Below, one piece after another: positions 33,224-40,000 of a DNA stretch of 40,000 bases. This DNA comes from Candidatus Heimdallarchaeota archaeon. Its GTDB lineage: Archaea > Asgardarchaeota > Heimdallarchaeia > Heimdallarchaeales > Kariarchaeaceae. The stretch's first letter is position 1; each line of letters begins with the position of its first letter. Below the pieces are notes generated by a model. That model saw only the letters and a list, made by a program, of their open reading frames with translations, did not search any database and was not told where the DNA came from. The stretch covers positions 1 through 40,000 of the forward strand of contig WAMJ01000281.1 of the NCBI GenBank assembly GCA_015522385.1, in the 5' to 3' direction. The translations under genes and the position numbers were made by a program.

Positions 33224-33832
33224 GTGAAGAAATTATTATTCACGGGTTTCGAGAAGTTCCTCGACCACCCGTACAACCCGTCAGAGATGCTGGCTCAGCG
33301 ACTTGACGGGAGAGAGATTGGAGGGTTCTCGGTTGTGGGAGAGGTCATCCCACTCAGGTATGGAGAAATCCGGCAGAAGATCAGGGATCATATAGAGCTC
33401 CATCAACCGGACGCAGTGATCCTCAGCGGGCTCGCGGGTAGGACTGTCATCTCCATCGAGAAGGTAGCGATCAACTACGCTAACTCCAGAGCCCCGTATA
33501 ACTGCGGGAGCAAACCGAGCAACGAGGTTCTGGCAGAAGACGGTCCTGCGGCATACTTCAGCACACTGCCAATCCCTGAGTTGCTCGAGCACCTGAGGGG
33601 CAGGAACATCCCAGTCAAGGAGTCGCTGAGTGCAGGTGCCTATGGGTGTAACCAGATCTTCTACGAGGCGATGCACTACCTCCATGAGAGTGGTCTGAGC
33701 ATCCCTGCAGGTTTCATCCACGTGCCACCGATCCCCGAGCAGGCTGTCAGGAACAACTCTGCTTCTGTCCCCATCGAGCTACAGTTGAGGGCAATGGAGG
33801 AGATCATAGGTTACCTCGGTACCAAGCTCTAG
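33224..33832 (+). CDS. pcp: Pyroglutamyl peptidase I (family C15)
   Basis: A 202-residue cytosolic cysteine peptidase that removes N-terminal pyroglutamate. It opens with KKLLFTGFEKF and NPS typical of the family. The catalytic Glu is in GRTVISIEKVAIN near residue 78, the catalytic Cys in SAGAYGCNQIFYEA near 141, and the catalytic His in GFIHVPPIPEQ near 164, so the Glu-Cys-His set is complete. Length is typical. The start is GTG, matched by a TATA-like box 26 nt upstream. It is divergent from rps7 across 149 nt. Confidence 0.95.
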   Translation: MKKLLFTGFEKFLDHPYNPSEMLAQRLDGREIGGFSVVGEVIPLRYGEIRQKIRDHIELHQPDAVILSGLAGRTVISIEKVAINYANSRAPYNCGSKPSNEVLAEDGPAAYFSTLPIPELLEHLRGRNIPVKESLSAGAYGCNQIFYEAMHYLHESGLSIPAGFIHVPPIPEQAVRNNSASVPIELQLRAMEEIIGYLGTKL

Positions 33833-33925
33833 TCAATGCTGCATCATAGACACATTGGGCTTTTTGGGAACAAGATGGTTCATCAACTCTTCCCGTGACT
33901 GTGTCAACAGACTGATCCTAACCGT

Positions 33926-34465
33926 TTGCAAAAACATGCGCATATTACAGCATCCGACATTGTAGCGTACTGGTTAAATTTCCACAAGGCATTCCATGCT
34001 ATGCACAATCCGGGACAAACCAAGCAGCACCTTCTGGATATCCTCGACAAACTGGATGTCATGGTGCTGGATAGCTTACCCCTCGACTCATACCACTTTC
34101 ACATCAAACTCCATCTGACCATCCCCGACATCGATGTGAGCATCCTGCAAAAGCAGGGTAATGAGCACAGAGTTGAGGTCTACTCACAGGTTCTCATGAA
34201 CGAGGACGATAAGGTGAAGTTACGGATAGCAACGGATCTTGAACTCCTTGAACTGATCCTCGAAATTCGACAGTTTCTCTTCTCGAATGGGATGTACGCA
34301 AAGTTCTTCTTCGACGGAGAGAACGACTATGACGACTCAGGAATCCTCCTCTCCTCTCCGCTTTATACCAAATCGCTGTCCATTGAGGAACTCGACAGGA
34401 CACTGGAGAAGATGGAGGCTGCCGTGGAGGTTGTCATGGGTATTCTCCACAAGCACCTATTCTGA
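33926..34465 (+). CDS. YbjN-like hypothetical protein
   Basis: A 179-residue soluble protein. The C-terminal half has the pattern of YbjN-type folds (related to type III secretion chaperones): strand KLRIATD, helix with EIRQFLFSNGMYAKFFFD, a strand pair around GILLSSPLY, then helix SIEELDRTLEKMEAAVEVVM. This is a fold-level guess, and no catalytic motif is seen. The start is uncertain. TTG 33926 keeps a helix conserved in register but has no visible promoter or Shine-Dalgarno, while ATG 34001 has a TTAAATT box 24 nt upstream. It is convergent with the 12-TM protein gene, with a 17-nt dyad between. Confidence 0.6.
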   Translation: MQKHAHITASDIVAYWLNFHKAFHAMHNPGQTKQHLLDILDKLDVMVLDSLPLDSYHFHIKLHLTIPDIDVSILQKQGNEHRVEVYSQVLMNEDDKVKLRIATDLELLELILEIRQFLFSNGMYAKFFFDGENDYDDSGILLSSPLYTKSLSIEELDRTLEKMEAAVEVVMGILHKHLF

Positions 34466-34481
34466 TCGATCGCTCAACTTA

Positions 34482-34498
34482 GGATCAGATTCTGATCC
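34482..34498. terminator. 17-nt perfect dyad between convergent genes
   Basis: GGATCAGA-T-TCTGATCC is a perfect inverted repeat with a 1-nt centre, or a 7-bp stem with a 3-nt loop. It lies in the 42-nt gap between two convergent stops. It could be a bidirectional terminator or transcript-end hairpin, or a protein-binding palindrome. Confidence 0.5.
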
Positions 34499-34507
34499 AA
34501 GCAAATT

Positions 34508-35635
34508 CTAGTTGGAGGTTGGTACCGCCTCTGAATGTCCCATTAATGTGAGCAGGTACGACACCACTCCGATGCCCAGGAATATGCCCATAAGAATCGC
34601 CATGTGGCCCCCTAGATCAAGTAGGAGAAGGACGGCGAATACGACTGCAGACAGGTTAAAGCCATAGACGAAAATCAGGTCAGACTTCGGGAAGATCTCC
34701 TTCATCTCCATCTTTGAGGAGAGGTACGCGAACAGTGCGTTCGATGTGATGAGCAGGAAGACGATGTGAGAGCTTCCGACGAAGAGGTAGTCGGGGACGG
34801 ACTGCCCCTTGCTGAGATAGTTTACCGTGATATAGATAAGGAAGACGAGGAACCCGACAACACCGGCCATCGAGAAGGTGGCGTGGACCTTGGTGTTCTC
34901 CGAGAAGTTCAATGATCCTGCTGTCTTCCACAGGACGAGGATCGTGGCGACGATGAACAGCGGGGTAGTAAGCATCAGTAGGGGAGCGAAGAAAAGTATG
35001 CCCATCCCGACCGAGATACTGTACAACGCGAAAACGATCGTCTGTGGCAGAAAGTGCTCAAGCCCCAGCACGTTCTCGATTACGATGACCGATGCCATCA
35101 CGAGGAAACCCACCTCGATGGATGCGGCGTGCGCTGCCAGTGTGGTCCCCGGGAGTTCAAGTCCGAATGCCAGCCTCAGTGAGTAGATTAGTCCATAGAG
35201 GATCCCAAGTCCAAGCACACCGAGGTTGGTCAGCACCTGCCACCTGAGGTCAGAGGAGCTGCGGAATGCCTGCACGATAATTGAGGCGCTGACATGTGCT
35301 ATTCCCCCGAGCCCGACAAGAGCACCGAGAACTAGAAGGATCGTTATCCCCATGAGGTAGCTCAGGAGTATGCTGATGATGAAAATCCCAACCGCGGATC
35401 CGAGTATCTGCGTGAGCATCCTCTGCTTCTGCACCTCTATCTCGCTGAGGTAGAAGCTCAGGATGCCGATGGTCAGCACCCCGAGAGTACCCGAGTGGAC
35501 ATGGACGAGGAGGAAGCCCCTTTCCGCGTCGCCAAAAAGTGACCAGAAACCGAACGCATTGAACATCCCCATCACTGTAACGATGAGGAAGAAGTACATG
35601 GATATCTTGAAGCCGAGTGTGGATAACTTACTCAT
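34508..35635 (-). CDS. His-rich 12-TM membrane protein, heme-copper-oxidase-like
   Basis: A 375-residue protein with about twelve hydrophobic helices and intramembrane His in several: VHVHSGTLG near residue 45, GGIAHVSA near 110, LAAHAASIE near 170, VHATFS near 250 and GSSHIVF near 285, plus GGHMA near the end. The number of helices and a His pair in helix 2 recall heme-copper oxidase subunit I or NnrS-like proteins. However, the HxH, HH and tyrosine motifs of true oxidases are not clear, so enzyme activity is unproven. ATG 35635 is chosen because GTATTTATGC lies 26 nt upstream; a longer frame to 35698 adds an unrelated tail. Confidence 0.75.
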   Translation of the reverse strand: MSKLSTLGFKISMYFFLIVTVMGMFNAFGFWSLFGDAERGFLLVHVHSGTLGVLTIGILSFYLSEIEVQKQRMLTQILGSAVGIFIISILLSYLMGITILLVLGALVGLGGIAHVSASIIVQAFRSSSDLRWQVLTNLGVLGLGILYGLIYSLRLAFGLELPGTTLAAHAASIEVGFLVMASVIVIENVLGLEHFLPQTIVFALYSISVGMGILFFAPLLMLTTPLFIVATILVLWKTAGSLNFSENTKVHATFSMAGVVGFLVFLIYITVNYLSKGQSVPDYLFVGSSHIVFLLITSNALFAYLSSKMEMKEIFPKSDLIFVYGFNLSAVVFAVLLLLDLGGHMAILMGIFLGIGVVSYLLTLMGHSEAVPTSN

Positions 35636-35656
35636 ACCCTGCAGACATGGGAATCG

Positions 35657-35665
35657 CATAAATAC
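35657..35665 (-). promoter_or_regulatory. TATA box of 12-TM protein gene
   Basis: GTATTTATG on the minus strand, about 26 nt before ATG 35635. It lies inside the longer frame and so decides the shorter start. Confidence 0.55.
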
Positions 35666-35884
35666 TTTATCGCCGGCAAGTAAATTGATGATCGGCACAA
35701 TGTACCATGGAGGACGTATCCTCTGTCAACGGTGATTACGCTGTCCAAAGAATACGTGAATGATCACGAGGTCTTCCCTCTAAGATACAGATAGGGTAAA
35801 CTCTAGGCGTGATTGAACGAAGCTATGACATTATCGGATTAAGCTCCTAGCTTCTCCATTCTTAGCAACATCGACTTGTGAATA

Positions 35885-37072
35885 TCAGTTCCCGGTCATG
35901 AACCCATGTCTCATGCGATTAATCACTCCGTAGACCAGCAGGATTATGGTATAGACTAACTGCCTGAAGATCAGGGTCGTGACTCCGACTGGATGGTACT
36001 CCGTCTCCCAGTCCACACGATGGAAGGATTCAAACATGGGAATTGGGGGGAGATTTCCTTGGACTGAGAGCAGCATGAGCAGCGGGACAATCAGCACCGC
36101 AGCTCTCGTGCTCTGGAATGTATCAAGGACGTTCACGTGGAGCAGAACCATATTAGTGAACACGATAGAAGCGATGAGGAAGGCATAGATGTAGACCGAG
36201 AAGAACATCTGGTATCCATCAAACTTCCCATTACGGGAGAATATACCCATGAATATCCTGAGTGTTAGGAAAGAGAGGATCAGACCAGTCCAAATACCGA
36301 TCCTAGTAAAGTACTGTTTCAGTTTACCAACGGGTAAGGTCTTATAGACCTGTAATCTCTTCTTCGAGAGTGAGCGGGTTATCGAGACTGCCAATAGTAC
36401 GTAGAATATGAGCATTGTGGATGAATTTACGAATGTCCAGACTATCTCTTCAATATGGAGGGATCGGTAGTACGCTATTGGTATCCCAATTCTAGGGCTA
36501 TACTGATACCTGAAGCCATAACCATTATATGGTTTTAGGAAATCCCAGAACATAATCACAGGTATTAGAATCGCCACCACACTAATAGATCTGCTTTCAT
36601 CCTCCAAATATGGTGGATGATGCTTACGAGTGACGAATTCTACAACCAATCCTGTGAGAGTGAGGATAGATGCTCCTAAATAAAACTTGCTCCTCACCTC
36701 CCCACTTCCCTCCACATAGGCGTAGACGGTAGCAGATGCTGGAATGTCCGAGAACAATGTCACACCTACTGTCGCTGACCTGTTATAATATGTCCATACA
36801 AAATTAATTGAGAGATTCGTTCCATTGTACTCCTCTTTCAGATATGGTCCCGTAATATCTACTTCTACTGGTACCTGATCTGTCGATTTCACCAATATAT
36901 GAACGGTCTCACCTATATTAACGTAGACTGTCAGTTTATCAAGTCGGTCTACAGTCGTGGTCTGTAAGGTTCGGTCTGCAAGAACCGTCTTGTCGACGGG
37001 TAATCCTGCAAAGGTTATAGAGACAATCCCCAGTAGGATTAGCGTTGTGGAGATTGAGTTCAATCTTCTCAT
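35885..37072 (-). CDS. Secretory-type ABC permease-like protein 2
   Basis: A 395-residue protein. Signal peptide MRRLNSISTTLILLGIVSITFAG, an external beta-rich domain (about 30-125) with YNGTN and YNRSA sequons, then about seven membrane helices (residues about 130-390), ending in a polar tail. It follows the ABC ATPase and a similar permease on the same strand and probably forms the transport channel with them. The layout (signal peptide, ectodomain, then six or seven helices) recalls ABC-2-type or Gld-like permeases, but I see no definite family motif. ATG 37072 overlaps the previous stop by 4 nt and has GGAGGTGA just upstream; the frame's longer extension is not needed. Confidence 0.78.
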   Translation of the reverse strand: MRRLNSISTTLILLGIVSITFAGLPVDKTVLADRTLQTTTVDRLDKLTVYVNIGETVHILVKSTDQVPVEVDITGPYLKEEYNGTNLSINFVWTYYNRSATVGVTLFSDIPASATVYAYVEGSGEVRSKFYLGASILTLTGLVVEFVTRKHHPPYLEDESRSISVVAILIPVIMFWDFLKPYNGYGFRYQYSPRIGIPIAYYRSLHIEEIVWTFVNSSTMLIFYVLLAVSITRSLSKKRLQVYKTLPVGKLKQYFTRIGIWTGLILSFLTLRIFMGIFSRNGKFDGYQMFFSVYIYAFLIASIVFTNMVLLHVNVLDTFQSTRAAVLIVPLLMLLSVQGNLPPIPMFESFHRVDWETEYHPVGVTTLIFRQLVYTIILLVYGVINRMRHGFMTGN

Positions 37073-38226
37073 ACCATCACCTCCGCTGATAAATATAGCT
37101 TCTGCAGAGCGAAGTATGAGGCTATGATGGTTAGTGGTATCAACAATATACCCCACCAGAAGATATCTGGATTTCCCAGATTTGACAGTCTTGTAGGAAT
37201 AATCTCTATGTAATCGATGAGGAAATACACCGCAAGTACAATTATTGGCCTTATTTCTACCCTTCTGAATACGAGAAAAGCTATTCCAAGAAGAAGAGCA
37301 TACTGCAAAGCAATCAACGTATTCACAATAGTAATTTCCACAATTTGTATAATTCTCTCTGAAGTCACAAGCCTACCCGAGAAATCAAAGTAGATAATTA
37401 TAAAGTAGTAAGAATAGATTTGGATACTGACGCTTGAAACCCTCTTCACCATGTCTATACTTCTCGAGAAAATCACCTTTACCTTTCCACTGGGGTATGT
37501 CCAGAGATACTGAACTGACCGTTTGTTGAGCGTGAAGTACAAGGACATAAGTATGGAGAGGAAGATTATCCACGCAATAGGATAGGAGTAATCTGTAATG
37601 CCCCCTATGATGTATCTGGGCTCTCCTGGAAATATCCGATTATTCGGAGTAAAATACATAGTACCGAGGAGGAAGACGAAGCCAATCTCAACACTGTCAA
37701 GATTCTTGTCCGCCGTAAGGTAATCCCTCAAGTTTTTTCTTCTCCAGATAAAGGAAAGAGCTAGGAAAAACATTCCTAATAGAATGTATGGGAGTAGGAT
37801 CGATACCACTTCTTTTGAGTCTACCAATATTTGAATATTAATGGCGTAATATCCTTGCAGAAAAACACCCTCCTGAATATTCCAGATTGATATTATTAGC
37901 AATCCACCTGTAGAGCCGTCAATATTAAAATTATCAGAAACTTTCTCTGTGATGTTTATGGGTACAGACTTTGTCAGATTCATCGAATATAGCGGATAGG
38001 TTCTTCCATCTGATAACAACGAGATGTTAACTGCGATTGAAAAATTTGACGAAATCTGTCCTCTAATGTAACTTGGCTTGTAGATAACCAATTGTTCAGA
38101 GTACTTCCAAGAATGATTTATGGTAGTTGATGCATCTGAAAATACCGATGTACTACCTCCGACAATCGATCCCCACAACGCGAGAACAATGAGGAGGGAG
38201 ACAGATGCACGTCCAAGGAGATTAAT
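37069..38226 (-). CDS. Secretory-type ABC permease-like protein 1, possible ATT start
   Basis: A 385-residue reading from 38226. The first ATG/GTG/TTG in the frame is TTG 38178, which falls inside the hydrophobic core of an evident signal peptide (NLLGRASVSLLIVLALWG) that is fully open upstream to ATT 38226. That ATT has GGAGGGG 6 nt before it and overlaps the ABC ATPase stop. The protein then has an external domain (about 25-155 with NHS, NIS and NLT sequons), a membrane helix near 160 and about six further helices. It resembles permease 2 in layout, so the pair probably forms a heterodimeric channel with the ATPase. The start codon is uncertain; the coding frame is not. Confidence 0.8.
   Translation of the reverse strand: MNLLGRASVSLLIVLALWGSIVGGSTSVFSDASTTINHSWKYSEQLVIYKPSYIRGQISSNFSIAVNISLLSDGRTYPLYSMNLTKSVPINITEKVSDNFNIDGSTGGLLIISIWNIQEGVFLQGYYAINIQILVDSKEVVSILLPYILLGMFFLALSFIWRRKNLRDYLTADKNLDSVEIGFVFLLGTMYFTPNNRIFPGEPRYIIGGITDYSYPIAWIIFLSILMSLYFTLNKRSVQYLWTYPSGKVKVIFSRSIDMVKRVSSVSIQIYSYYFIIIYFDFSGRLVTSERIIQIVEITIVNTLIALQYALLLGIAFLVFRRVEIRPIIVLAVYFLIDYIEIIPTRLSNLGNPDIFWWGILLIPLTIIASYFALQKLYLSAEVMV
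37077..37084 (-). promoter_or_regulatory. Shine-Dalgarno of permease 2
   Basis: GGAGGTGA on the minus strand, 4 nt before ATG 37072, inside the end of permease 1. It decides that start over the longer frame to 37156. Confidence 0.75.
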
Positions 38227-39124
38227 CGCTCTCCCCTCCTACGAGGTCGACGAAGAGCTGCTCCAGAATGCTACGCACAGGTGCGACATCCTGGCTGAGC
38301 AGACCCTGCAGTTTTTCTAGATCCCTCCTGCTCTCGACATGGATCTCCAGGGCCAGTCCCCGCTTCCGGACCTCATACCCTTCCTTTTGCAGTATTTCCT
38401 GCGACTGCTGCTGTTCCTCTGGGCTCGTGAAACGCACAATATAGTCCCTCACCATCCCCTCTTTCAAGATGTCAGCCATGCTGGACTGCTTCAGCAACCG
38501 CCCCTTGTGGATCACCACGATCTCATCGCAGACCCTCTCGAGGTCATGGAGGATATGACTGAGGATGACGAAGTTTATGTGCTTGGTGTAGGCGAGGTCC
38601 TGGATATACTCCAGCGCGGTTATCCTGGCGTTGACGTCGAGGTTGGCCGTCGGCTCGTCGAGTATAACGTAGTTCGGGTACCCAAGAAGGGCCTGTGCTA
38701 TCCCGAATTTCTGCTTCATCCCCGCGGAGAGCTTCTGGAACTTCTCGTCTGCCTTTTCCGCTATCCCGAATCTCTCGAGTGTCGCCAGACCCTGCTTCTC
38801 CGCCTCCGCTGCGTCCATTCCCCGGAGCTGCCCGATGAACCTCAGGTGCTCGCGGAGCGTCGCCCACTGCGGGAAGTCCGAGTCCTCGAACATTACCCCA
38901 ACTTGCTTGAGGAGCTCCTCCCGCTGCTTTAGGGGACTGAGTCCGTCAATGGTGATTGAGCCATCCCTGATCCGTAGCAGACCGATCATCAGGTTGACAA
39001 GCGTCGTCTTCCCAGCTCCGTTCTGACCGATCAGCCCGGTTATCCTCCCTCCCATCTGGAGACTGAAGTCCTCAAAGATCAGCTCTTTTCCGTAACCGAA
39101 GTTTATCTTATCGATGTTAATCAT
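38222..39124 (-). CDS. ABC transporter ATP-binding protein
   Basis: A 300-residue ABC ATPase. Walker A GLIGQNGAGKTTL near residue 33, the Q-loop region with FEDSDFPQ near 80, signature LSAGMKQKF near 131, Walker B YVILDEPTANLD near 151 and the switch His in VILSHILHD near 186. A C-terminal extension (about 220-300) has a predicted strand/helix pair typical of ABC-2-type exporter ATPases. It is the first gene of an operon with two secretory-type permeases; the stop overlaps the following gene's upstream frame. A TATA-like GTTTATTAG lies about 31 nt before ATG 39124. Substrate unknown. Confidence 0.95.
   Translation of the reverse strand: MINIDKINFGYGKELIFEDFSLQMGGRITGLIGQNGAGKTTLVNLMIGLLRIRDGSITIDGLSPLKQREELLKQVGVMFEDSDFPQWATLREHLRFIGQLRGMDAAEAEKQGLATLERFGIAEKADEKFQKLSAGMKQKFGIAQALLGYPNYVILDEPTANLDVNARITALEYIQDLAYTKHINFVILSHILHDLERVCDEIVVIHKGRLLKQSSMADILKEGMVRDYIVRFTSPEEQQQSQEILQKEGYEVRKRGLALEIHVESRRDLEKLQGLLSQDVAPVRSILEQLFVDLVGGESD
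38233..38239 (-). promoter_or_regulatory. Shine-Dalgarno near ATT start of permease 1
   Basis: GGAGGGG on the minus strand at the end of the ATPase gene, 6 nt before ATT 38226. No ATG, GTG or TTG lies at the matching distance in frame. Confidence 0.6.
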
Positions 39125-39151
39125 AGTTCAAATTTTCTAGCGAACAACGGA

Positions 39152-39160
39152 CTAATAAAC
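39152..39160 (-). promoter_or_regulatory. TATA-like box of ABC operon
   Basis: GTTTATTAG on the minus strand about 31 nt before ATG 39124, adjacent to the oppositely oriented box of the secreted-protein gene. Confidence 0.45.
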
Positions 39161-39165
39161 GTTAA

Positions 39166-39177
39166 GTTTATTTATTC
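39166..39177 (+). promoter_or_regulatory. TATA box of secreted-protein gene
   Basis: GTTTATTTATTC is centred about 24 nt before ATG 39194, pointing to transcription from that ATG and not from the later GTG 39233. Confidence 0.55.
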
Positions 39178-39193
39178 AAAAAAAACTTGATCA

Positions 39194-39232
39194 ATGACGA
39201 GGAGAAACTTCAACGTCAAAACATGATCTGTT
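39194..39232 (+). other. Upstream in-frame coding extension interrupted by TGA
   Basis: ATG 39194 opens a frame in phase with the following secreted protein. It encodes MTRRNFNVKT, then a TGA at 39224-39226, then SVV joining the hydrophobic core. Together they form a textbook signal peptide (basic n-region plus core), and the ATG sits about 24 nt from a TATA box. The TGA could be a mutation, a base-call error or recoding. Confidence 0.6.
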
Positions 39233-39895
39233 GTGTTGTTAATGGTTCTTACAATGTCTTTGTACGGAACTATCAGCACAAGCGCAGCTGGTTACTGGAA
39301 AGATGTTCAACATGGGAATTTTCTACACAGGACCAAAGAAAACGACAACAACTTTCAAGGTAAATCCAATGCAGGTGGAGGTACTAGCGATTATTATTGC
39401 CCTGAGAGTGAAGCAGTTGCCTACCTTAAGGCTTCAAGTGGAAATGGGTATGGTGATGCTTACTGTAAATACTCAACCGACAGAAATGGTGGTGGATATT
39501 CTGGAGCTCTTGGCAAGTATTATTATGCCAAGGCTACGCTTCATCTCAAAGGTATTGCAGATGATGAAAATTGGAGTTCATATGCAAAGCTAACAATTAC
39601 TATCGAAGTTTATTACACTGATGGAGGATCAGATGTGGTAATAGCAACCAAACAACTAGTCTACGACTCAAACAACAATCAAAATACAAACGAAGGTGTG
39701 ACCATTCAAACTCCAAGCGGCCGCTTATCCCAATCTACTCAAATATATATAAGAGTGACCCTTAATGTACATGCAGTAGATGGATGGGGGTGGTCTGGTG
39801 CACAATCATCAATTGATTACTACGGTGGAGGAAGGAAAATAGATCTCTATAACTGGTATCTATACGAGTACCAGTCATATGATAATGTCCAGTAA
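39233..39895 (+). CDS. Secreted protein of unknown function (signal peptide split by TGA)
   Basis: A 220-residue reading from GTG 39233; TTG 39236 and ATG 39242 are alternatives. Hydrophobic core LLMVLTMSLYG with a TSAAG cleavage region, then a Gly/Ser/Tyr/Asn-rich mature domain of about 200 residues with alternating strands (KATLHLKG, KLTITIEVYYTDG, IYIRVTLNV) suggesting a beta-sandwich, and two Cys about 20 residues apart that may form a disulfide. No family recognised. The better start is ATG 39194, but the frame from it contains a TGA at codon 11, so this copy may be a pseudogene unless read through. It is divergent from the ABC exporter operon, a possible functional link. Confidence 0.65.
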   Translation: MLLMVLTMSLYGTISTSAAGYWKDVQHGNFLHRTKENDNNFQGKSNAGGGTSDYYCPESEAVAYLKASSGNGYGDAYCKYSTDRNGGGYSGALGKYYYAKATLHLKGIADDENWSSYAKLTITIEVYYTDGGSDVVIATKQLVYDSNNNQNTNEGVTIQTPSGRLSQSTQIYIRVTLNVHAVDGWGWSGAQSSIDYYGGGRKIDLYNWYLYEYQSYDNVQ

Positions 39896-40000
39896 TCCTC
39901 ACGATTAAACAAAGTAGTCGATTTGGGTAATTAGATCAATAGATCTCACAAAATTTATCGTACAATTTCCATAATCATTTACTTTTAAGATCTCCTAGAC

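Overview
The window reads as a chromosome segment of an Asgard archaeon, most likely a Heimdallarchaeia-type lineage; the lineage is an inference. Archaeal signs are a uS7 protein of archaeal/eukaryotic type, a likely digeranylgeranylglyceryl-phosphate synthase, and TATA-like boxes 24-30 nt upstream of many start codons, implying leaderless mRNAs. Asgard/eukaryote-like signs are two Ras/Rab-like GTPases, one fused to a longin-like domain, and a maspardin (SPG21)-like hydrolase. An aa3-type oxygen reductase implies aerobic capacity. I saw no rRNA, tRNA, CRISPR array or transposon.

Layout. 1-2620: cytochrome c oxidase subunits I (5' end outside the window), III and IV; subunit I carries the A2-type YS motif. 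2765-5289: winged-helix protein, maspardin-like hydrolase and, convergent with it, a GTPase-longin fusion lacking the catalytic Gln. 5315-7532: UbiA prenyltransferase, a membrane protein and a secreted thioredoxin-like protein. 7529-10226: three unrecognised proteins and a second GTPase with a coiled coil. 10467-18319: a seven-gene MoxR/DUF58/DUF4129/DUF4350 membrane cluster that includes a triple zinc-ribbon membrane protein. 18392-20046: metallophosphoesterase and a hydrolase. 20366-24700: GNAT acyltransferase, N-succinylamino acid racemase/OSBS-family enzyme, a conserved LFPPA-type protein and fumarylacetoacetase, pointing to amino-acid conversion and aromatic catabolism. 24722-29169: Upf1-like SF1 helicase coupled to a protein with a PIN/NYN-like C-terminus. 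29372-32426: EamA transporter and a GMC oxidoreductase with a separate small partner. 32490-35635: uS7, pyroglutamyl peptidase, a YbjN-like protein and a His-rich 12-TM protein. 35885-39895: ABC ATPase with two secretory-type permeases and a divergent secreted protein whose signal peptide is interrupted by TGA.

Genes are tightly packed. Operon junctions overlap by 1, 4 or 8 nt, and several convergent pairs overlap at their 3' ends. Candidates for unfamiliar biology are the maspardin/GTPase neighbourhood, the helicase-PIN pair, the zinc-ribbon MoxR cluster, and the two non-standard gene starts near 38226 and 39194. Functional calls come from motif recognition by eye, not database searches.
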